Source: Stieleria neptunia
GTDB lineage: Bacteria > Planctomycetota > Planctomycetia > Pirellulales > Pirellulaceae
Length of the DNA stretch: 64,000 nt
Direction: 5' to 3'
Assembly: GCF_007754155.1 (NCBI RefSeq)
Contig: NZ_CP037423.1
Coordinates: 1,550,001-1,614,000 of the forward strand
Each line of letters begins with the position of its first letter. Position 1 is the first letter of the stretch. Of this stretch, positions 62,701-64,000 are shown one piece after another. The notes beneath the pieces were generated by a model that searched no databases, was not told the origin of the DNA, and saw only the letters and a program-made list of their open reading frames with translations. Both the position numbers and the translations under genes were made by a program.

Positions 62701-64000
62701 CCACTCCGGTTTCGTGGCTGGTTGATTTCGGCGACGGAACGATTGCGGAGATCACATCAACGCAGTTCACCCACACGTACAAAGACGACGGAACCTACAC
62801 CCTCAGCGCCATCGTTTTGGAAGATGACGGCAGCAGTCTTCCCGCGACCGAAACGTTGACGGTCACCGTCAATCCGGTCGACCCGACCATCGTCACCACA
62901 GCCGGAACGTCACCGATCGACGAGGGCCAAGTTTATACGCTCGGTGTCGACGCGATCAACGATCCCGGAGACGACACCATCACCGAGTGGACGATCGACT
63001 GGGGTGACGGAAACGTGGAAACGATCATCGGCGACATCCGTTCGGCGGCCCACCAATATGTCGATGACAGCGCCACCGAGCCGGGCGGCTTTTACCAGGT
63101 CACCGTCAGTGCGACCGATGAAGACGGAACCTATCCGGGCACCGCATCCATCCCGGTCGAAGTGAGCAATGTCGCCGCACCGATGATTTCGGTGCCGCCT
63201 GAGTTACTGGTTTCGCCTGGTTCAGACCTTTTCTCGGTCGCCGAAGGTCAACCGTTGCAACTGATTCTCACCAACCACGACCCGGGCGAAGACACCACAA
63301 CCGAGTGGATTATCGATTGGGATGGAAACGGACCGATGACACCCGTCTCGTATCCCAACGATCCGGAAAACCCACTGCGCAATGTTCGGTTCGTCTACAA
63401 CGCGGAAATCGCTCCTTTGCAGATCACCGCGGTGATGATCGATGAAGACGGTGAGCATCCGACCAATGTGTTGATCGGTGAAGTCACCAACACCGCCCCG
63501 ACTCCACGAATCAGCGGCGGTACGAAGACGGCCATCGAAGGAACTCCATTCTTTGTCACGCTCGACCCGGGTGTCGAGGGTACCAACAGCAGCATCGTCC
63601 GCTGGCGGATCGAGTGGAATGACGGTAGCGAGGCTGAAACGGTGGTCCTCGACCAAGCATCGACCGTCGTGACCGTACCGCATGTGTTCCGGGACGGGGA
63701 TGGAAGCGAATTGACAGTCGAAGCGTTCGCCATCGACGACGCGAATCAGGAGTACCCCGCTTCCTTGACCATCACTGTGATCAATCAGCCGCCTTCGATC
63801 GAAATCGACGGCCCACCAGCGATCGAGGAGAGCACCGAATACTCGTTGACATTGGGGTCGGTCATTGATCCCGCCATCACCGATACGGTGTCCACCTACA
63901 TCATCCGCTGGGGTGACGGCACGTCGACGGAATTGACCGCACAACAGGTCGCCGACCTTTCACGTGTCGTCTCGCACACCTACGTCGACGACCCTCCCTT
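53748..64000 (+). CDS. Giant Calx-beta/RTX/beta-propeller/PKD surface protein (3' end outside window)
   Basis: The ATG at 53748 opens an unbroken frame of 3417 codons to the window edge. A basic leader ends RLEARNLLAAS, the LExRxLLA-type motif seen at the start of large planctomycete secreted proteins. Calx-beta-like text follows (about 37-160: VDEGNPGGAPAELQFEI, TLTITVNNDVEIEGDERLEV). A long region (about 170-1280) alternates beta-rich blocks without clear family. RTX-like Gly/Asp nonapeptides lie at about 1345-1530 (GGDGSDFIDPGAGED, GGDGDDTITGAGDG), which should bind calcium and imply type I-like secretion. Beta-propeller-like text with RYVGG and YVTGNSL repeats is at about 1857-2584. Tandem PKD domains run from about 2770 (SLTLGSADPGDDTIERWEID, DWGDGNVETI, VDFGDGTIAEI). 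A role in adhesion or cell-cell contact is inferred. Secretion genes are not in the window. Confidence 0.92.
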   Translation, partial: MRSRKLRRRPSPPKARSARKSRRFRPQSERLEARNLLAASLSIGNAMVDEGNPGGAPAELQFEIIRGGDTSEELIIGFEIFAAGEDELSAGQRGLATAGEDFVVPAFSTITIPSGSLNETLTITVNNDVEIEGDERLEVRFTSVIGEVTFASEEDTRATGTIVNDDPPNELLEFLQNIDNEERDGLVGQIKDGFDDTFSEIITGIQTAVDEISGVPIVGGQLSDAVEPLLSEIEEIRTELSDLVETVFTSTSVNLVADFQNAMFTILEPILIDSPDAGTDISASDILLSYGADDLDGPDGNGDGIPDSGTSWVQFDFQLGQRTIQDLPFELDLGSAAALPGLEALGLSVDASDGLRFDLRWDLRYGFGLSQLYGTDQAFDLDYFYVNSGAVDVTGSPVEEFRASIDIKSAPAKDGDGNDVLSTDAGLKADATIGLLAAQVEDGIPFAVDITAEEGFEFTGVETEVDFTLVIDAGGTEPIEAVISKTFSNPATLLAELQSELISQLAGKFNAETTGGDGQNAFAPVTVSLDFGRINGFTNPDQPTTPSIVLSAELPQISSMTIIGGGELGFSESNLGSLSSPGPFGQFDDGRSAALGFDASSFDEEGFTTASSETTPGRYQLRAGAAAPASGVLRQDTEFVLVLNNGSPDGMPEERILISIGEEQNRNLDTLRDQLNQNSLETLFRDSVNQAISQQGTYGTIDVEIDDDGFFVLTSRGDANNPGPTLDIDYASTDQSKISIAFTVDIDDPNWTLPNQRANPTDQRALDRVTRAEIQAAKKKITDRFQPEAEASVALKLHTTADLNGLIDQAGGSIPSIPLIGEGFLLPKIEFDFVLDATASAKFQNPTNPDPNDDEAGEKRFTNELENLRFENVTIDSGGLIETFIKPIAQFAETALGPISVFVGGLGGSNLLGTSLPILSDLNNIRGASFPETIFDLAGGANEDLIRHFRRALGNVVDLLDPNSPLGRILADLGEKPVLALGCFEYFQPQGASSRTLAPCSVASAIDSATATEASQFINTYEAITETSGGLRFDFIRPTNFVKLLSGVTADDPADLVSLNVPTLDVTFGKDINIDVGVADLNGDVDASVFTQLGLVYDTVGLSKMVDAIRRGDDPVWDDLLDGIYIRNRDGNEVEIDIDASATAKIDVELASGSVKANLSGGVQLDLLDPNEDGALRLDEIQSQTDGDASKVFCLVDASASLDAGIKVEVEFFGLKTDVDLRISDVADINLNIKKGLFKDLLEGVGFDLDCLDDLNPILASPRFENGEHVIRIHTGPYASDRRDGDVSDEDGPAVISVEEDGDWIVVTGFGAETSLPIGNASRIVVTGGPNADVLDLSGVDSLPARIEGAGGGDTLFGGDKGDEIYGGDGSDFIDPGAGEDLVVTGTGSNLVISSPGADTIDAGANTDSGGFIYGYELDDVGRPQVTDQGDLIPQPDRNEGDTVIGSVWDDFLVGTNVDGGDGDDTITGAGDGGTLDGGEDDDEITGGDGDETLVGGPGEDTLIGGGGADSLLGGDDDDKLISGYGDTLVSGGDGDDELTVDLGVEIFGLGIDGITTTLGLGNYSAASLIESSEFPTESTTFAGIETIADYRLGEGDDSIIIDGVNVPVSISAGAGEDIFHLIANAAEVELNAGGDDDELVIDRSGRIAPMDALLRANRLSGFGAADVTLFGNSLETITITLGDGDDRLRVDAPSPETRIIGGNGDDDTIIVDRLKATSTITAEQVFMDIDSAAAAIRTEFGEVGLLRVTADSLWIDNRDNENALDFSVKDRDVTISGLDGSLIENISGIGRVEFLGSTAAESQDTLKVIDTSESTKTFRIEDDLVEVLQGSDVLVFEAASSDISQEDPVITLEYPVTPTLDGPFHVLFPRAPIATGNPDRHAYVVEGSQITTFDVVSSPNLLLPSGSTNVPFNVNADAVFDPSGRFLYVTGNSLDPSDSKSSINQIAIFERNVSTGVLSLVETIDSFPAGTQAAPAGRIEIVDIQVAEEWVFLTIEDIDVLSGGDTRVYRFDRDPHGSEPGKLTKGRYVGGRIQGTPIDSVMDTDDSDDLFVLTLVGPHLEVYRYSIRAGGDDSIVDGPFKSFETRSSGSDAKIEIQPVRNNQPRKVYLVEPETIYVTQRVGGGGDLQLIQKVSLPRTDTQFESKDVEFNADGSEIYINDNATIKTYQLVAGGDKDGRFVDANGDLTDSPLPIATSNVNVLNSIDTDSLARDPQTRRFIAPTADNEITVFSSALEAIQVITDGEPPTFEANSLKKLVFTTSRPGRGSAYGIATGPQGGYLVEFTRSKKTAGEFNPRSILTPDDWESNLLRDKQLDSAVDLVLADDKHLYVAVDSGIQLFQRDRNTGDLDFQTTFEAFADFSGARTLQLSPDGTTLWAGSHDTVKSWSRDTTTGFLTANSGSASLSQATEIFVDPNSDFLFVALDGSSGGIATRLQSAVGSAAQFAPLPNATSVKRIGNRLYAGTRDGVLNVYSIDAEGKLTLLQTASGGSGGAGSLSDIVDIVSSRGDRFVFAGSSDGTIIAYSRDPSSGRLAFAQRITQGIGSFDDAKGIEEMTSLTFDLSEQDYIADLLYVTSPNGWTAIQVLPGFATNTSSYRVGFDGNFGSLEVASNESTPAGDFTDIVRSSGTGNIPLTIRTFGGNDEISIASQPSSLTLDTGDGNDFVSLRSVSGATTSIELGEGDDAIDVNLPGLQITNDNATVSINGASPLSEDAPPIGDTLTYVVGDLSFDPSPATNLTTPSGQISVDGQVLVKWEEIEDLGELADLSASITVTPESIAEGNSVDLSTTASAEGVTFAESDYQWDLDGDGVFGDRIGSSFALDWSELQELGIDDDGVYPVAVEVVTSGLRTIAIESIVVTNADPVLSASVSPGTIDQFESVSLTLGSADPGDDTIERWEIDWESDGTVDDIYFIDAGVVTHVYDSFGTKTITATAFDEDGGPYAAVTTNVLVNEIPPRERKIEGNTILDEGATGKYTLVASGGTTTPVSWLVDFGDGTIAEITSTQFTHTYKDDGTYTLSAIVLEDDGSSLPATETLTVTVNPVDPTIVTTAGTSPIDEGQVYTLGVDAINDPGDDTITEWTIDWGDGNVETIIGDIRSAAHQYVDDSATEPGGFYQVTVSATDEDGTYPGTASIPVEVSNVAAPMISVPPELLVSPGSDLFSVAEGQPLQLILTNHDPGEDTTTEWIIDWDGNGPMTPVSYPNDPENPLRNVRFVYNAEIAPLQITAVMIDEDGEHPTNVLIGEVTNTAPTPRISGGTKTAIEGTPFFVTLDPGVEGTNSSIVRWRIEWNDGSEAETVVLDQASTVVTVPHVFRDGDGSELTVEAFAIDDANQEYPASLTITVINQPPSIEIDGPPAIEESTEYSLTLGSVIDPAITDTVSTYIIRWGDGTSTELTAQQVADLSRVVSHTYVDDPP

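Noticed and set aside
1..64000. tRNA or rRNA genes
   Set aside because: No cloverleaf-like stretch with a TTCGA/TTCAA arm or conserved rRNA segments was noticed by eye; a covariance search was not possible.

Overview
The window looks like chromosomal DNA of a marine-type planctomycete, most likely a Pirellulaceae member near Rhodopirellula, Rubripirellula or Stieleria. The evidence is the gene content. It has a paired PSCyt1/DUF1549/DUF1553 protein and DUF1501 protein, a secreted sulfatase, an SHD1-domain protein, a DUF6677 protein and an ECF sigma factor fused by overlap to a kinase-WD40 gene. It also has tetrahydromethanopterin (H4MPT) C1 genes in a non-methanogen, a Cys/Pro-rich secreted protein and a giant surface protein with an N-terminal LExRxLLA motif. 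No rRNA, tRNA, CRISPR array, complete insertion sequence or prophage was found.

Layout. 1-4.4 kb: the end of a DUF2784 membrane protein, a Uma2-type nuclease-fold protein, a secreted DUF6263-like protein and a sulfatase, separated by palindromic repeats. 4.8-7.6 kb: the FtsK DNA translocase. 7.9-11.0 kb (minus strand): enoyl-ACP reductase FabI, a thioredoxin-like protein, a prenyltransferase-fold protein and a LolD-like ABC ATPase. 11.2-13.3 kb: a GAF/sigma-54 activator. 13.5-13.9 kb: a small secreted protein built from IDGGG repeats. 14.3-18.8 kb: RdgB, then the C1 group (MtdB-like dehydrogenase, Fae, and divergently an ATP-grasp protein coupled to a PIG-L deacetylase). 19.2-21.9 kb: dihydrolipoamide dehydrogenase and a YbhN-type membrane protein. 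22.1-26.6 kb: the PSCyt1/DUF1549/DUF1553-DUF1501 pair. 26.7-31.1 kb: the Cys-rich protein, a lipoprotein, and a DUF6677/small membrane protein/TrkA overlapping operon. 31.1-43.3 kb: a fused 5-oxoprolinase-type enzyme, an HDOD-GGDEF protein, a GlnD-like protein with a degenerate HD region, and a creatininase-MFS-Tat operon. 43.6-48.8 kb: an SHD1 protein, a nucleotidyltransferase cassette between 32-bp direct repeats, a YifB/ComM AAA ATPase and a small secreted protein. 49.4-53.5 kb: an ECF sigma factor and a Ser/Thr kinase-WD40 protein. 53.7 kb to the window end: one uninterrupted reading frame of more than 3400 codons encoding a Calx-beta/RTX/beta-propeller/PKD surface protein.

Functional links. 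Fae and the MtdB-like enzyme are consecutive steps of formaldehyde oxidation on H4MPT. The divergent ATP-grasp and PIG-L genes may belong to the same cofactor or pathway. FabI, the redoxin, the prenyltransferase-fold protein and LolD form a compact run whose joint purpose is not clear. The creatininase, MFS and Tat genes overlap each other and look like one uptake-and-degradation unit. The ECF factor and kinase overlap by GTGA and look like a signalling pair.

The most unusual non-coding feature is the density of dispersed palindromic repeats. At least six families recur at gene ends. Several have perfect arms of 20-26 bp, and one element of about 163 bp is present in three near-complete copies plus a fragment. 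Start codons were adjusted from the longest reading frames where signal peptides, ribosome sites or family length demanded it; uncertain cases are marked.
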